Source: Chloroflexota bacterium (GTDB lineage: Bacteria; Chloroflexota; Dehalococcoidia; Lucifugimonadales; UBA3495). Taken from it: 6,289 nt of DNA. Of the stretch, positions 5,230 through 6,289 are shown piece by piece. Position 1 is the first letter of the stretch. Each line of letters begins with the position of its first letter. The notes beneath the pieces are model-generated. The model made no database searches, was not told the origin of the DNA, and saw only the letters and a list, made by a program, of their open reading frames with translations. The stretch spans positions 1 to 6,289 of the forward strand of contig JADFPM010000158.1 of NCBI GenBank assembly GCA_022562335.1, given 5' to 3'. The position numbers and the translations under genes are program-made.

Positions 5230-6119
5230 TACTCCACCTCGTAGTGACCGGAGATAACAAGCCCACCGTCCGCAGTTAGTTCAGACAGTAATAAGGCAGT
5301 GTTGCCGGTGGTAGCGTCCCAAAGTTGCATGTTGATAAAAGCAACGTTGGGGCTGATATTCGCACTCACCTTATGACCGGCGGTAATTGCTAGCCCGCTT
5401 CCAATGCTGACATCGCAGGATGAGAGTGCATTTGTAACGTTTTTTGAAGTGAATGGCAGGCCGGTGACTCTGCATTGCTCAGACGTCGTTAGTGTGCCTA
5501 AATCACTGATTGCGACGCGCAGTTGAAAAAATAGACGATGCCCTATTTTTGTATATCGGCCTACCTGTATTGAGTAGGTTTGGCCTTCTCCCGAGCCGTC
5601 CAAGCTAGCGTCGCCAATGCCAGGGGTGAATGTGCCTTCCTCGTAGTCGTCCAGGTCGTTGGCTCCCGCCGAGGCATCCTGGGCCGCTAAGAATCCGACG
5701 TGACCAACCCCGGTAATGTCTGAGCCATTGGCGTCAAGGTCGCCGCCGAGTTGGGGGGTGGTATCCTCAACCACGTTGGAAAAGCCGCTGCCCACGTTTG
5801 TTAAGTTGCGAACGGCCCCGCCGCTGTATACCTTTAGGTCGGCGCCGTCGCGGGTAATCTCACCCGCCGCCGCCGGGCCGGCCGCGGCGTCCAAGAGACG
5901 CAGCCGGCCGGCGGCAAACTCCACGAAAGGAGTGTTGGTGCCCGACTCCACCCGTATACGGTCGGTGAGGACCGCCGACGCGTTTTGCGTTTGAAGGGTG
6001 AGGTCTCCGGCCGTGGCGTCATAGATGATGGCCGAATCTTTCGCGTTGCCCAGCCACAAGGGTATGTCACCGGGCACGAAGCGGGGATTTATCTTATAGT
6101 CGATGTTGGATTGGGCCAT
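5229..6119 (-). CDS. Phage tail fibre/appendage-like structural protein
   Basis: The product is 296 aa. The N-terminal third is repetitive and short-stranded (DATAGDLTLQTQNASAV, RLRLLDAAAGPAAAGEITRDGADLKVYSGG). It is followed by VEDTTPQLGGDLDANGSDI (117-135), a segment frequent in phage fibre and head/tail appendage proteins. Then come DDYEEGTFTP (157-166), GRYTKIGHRLFFQL (187-200) and GLPF (220-223), a well-known trio in phage fibre-type proteins, and the terminal ISGHYEVE. These would build a trimeric or beta-rich spike that contacts the host surface. The start (6117-6119) overlaps the previous stop by one base (TAATG), and GGGGATGGAG precedes it. The C-terminal part is markedly poorer in GC than the N-terminal part. 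Placement before the connector genes is unusual for a tail fibre, so a head decoration or fibre cannot be excluded. Confidence 0.78.
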   Translation of the reverse strand: MAQSNIDYKINPRFVPGDIPLWLGNAKDSAIIYDATAGDLTLQTQNASAVLTDRIRVESGTNTPFVEFAAGRLRLLDAAAGPAAAGEITRDGADLKVYSGGAVRNLTNVGSGFSNVVEDTTPQLGGDLDANGSDITGVGHVGFLAAQDASAGANDLDDYEEGTFTPGIGDASLDGSGEGQTYSIQVGRYTKIGHRLFFQLRVAISDLGTLTTSEQCRVTGLPFTSKNVTNALSSCDVSIGSGLAITAGHKVSANISPNVAFINMQLWDATTGNTALLLSELTADGGLVISGHYEVE

Positions 6120-6289
6120 TACTCCATCCCCAAAAAGTCGATCTTGTCGCCGTTGTTATAGGCATCGGCCCAGAACTGGGCGGTGGAGATAGCGAAGGGA
6201 AAATGCAATTGGACCGCCTCTCCGGGGGCCATGATGAAGCCTTCGGCGGCGGAAACGTCGGAGCCCCCGATGCAAACATCTCCGGTGTT
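6119..6289 (-). CDS. C-terminus of a small phage structural-type protein (5' end outside window)
   Basis: The minus-strand frame is open from the right edge to the stop TAA at 6119-6121, giving 56 residues: NTGDVCIGGSDVSAAEGF, then IMAPGEAVQLHFPFA, and ending in DKIDFLGME. The pattern V.IGGSDVS...G....PGE.V.L matches the end of a family of short phage proteins thought to be virion components, with a beta-sheet fold and unknown exact role. The stop overlaps the fibre-like start in TAATG, so it belongs to the same transcript. It has no start codon within the window. A different frame across the same bases (6094-6279) is longer on paper but has no phage-like content. Confidence 0.68.
   Translation of the reverse strand, partial: NTGDVCIGGSDVSAAEGFIMAPGEAVQLHFPFAISTAQFWADAYNNGDKIDFLGME

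Overview
The window is bacterial, GC-rich DNA with compact genes and strong Shine-Dalgarno sites. It joins a short run of ordinary chromosomal genes (left third) to part of a tailed-phage structural operon (right half). The phylum cannot be fixed from sequence alone. The intergenic C-tract/G-tract repeats resemble families I associate with environmental bacteria such as Desulfobacterota or Chloroflexota, but that is only an impression.

Left to right. At 1-416 (+) lies the C-terminal end of a large, probably secreted or surface protein carrying a beta-sandwich domain. Convergent to it are two minus-strand genes: a flavin-type split-barrel (pyridoxamine 5'-phosphate oxidase-like) protein at 516-998 and, upstream of it, a dienelactone hydrolase-family enzyme at 1204-1932. 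The 205 bases between them hold a structured inverted repeat (about 1057-1134). A gene-free stretch of about 450 bases (1933-2388) follows and is packed with palindromic repeats: a C/G-tract hairpin pair at 2155-2241, a perfect 20-bp palindrome at 2276-2295, and a degenerate copy of that palindrome at 2070-2089.

From 6289 down to 2835 the minus strand carries a tightly packed phage structural cassette. In transcription order it holds: the C-terminus of a small virion-type protein (cut by the window edge), a 296-aa fibre-like protein, a 78-aa phage accessory protein, a 113-aa helical protein of unknown role, a head-tail connector with an inserted beta domain, a tail terminator-like protein, and a tail tube-like protein starting at TTG behind an RNA hairpin. 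Start/stop overlaps (TAATG twice, ATGA once) and short gaps indicate one transcript. A 101-aa protein with a helical N-terminus and a glycine-rich hydrophobic C-terminus (2389-2694) follows after a 140-base gap and may be the last gene of the phage region.

The points most worth a second look are four. The phage cassette stops straight after the tail tube, with no assembly chaperone, tape measure, baseplate or lysis genes before the chromosomal genes. The fibre-like gene shows a sharp GC break inside it. A hairpin sits just in front of the tail tube ribosome-binding site. The connector carries an inserted domain. I see no CRISPR array, transposase, integrase, tRNA, or evidence of a new defence or signalling system.
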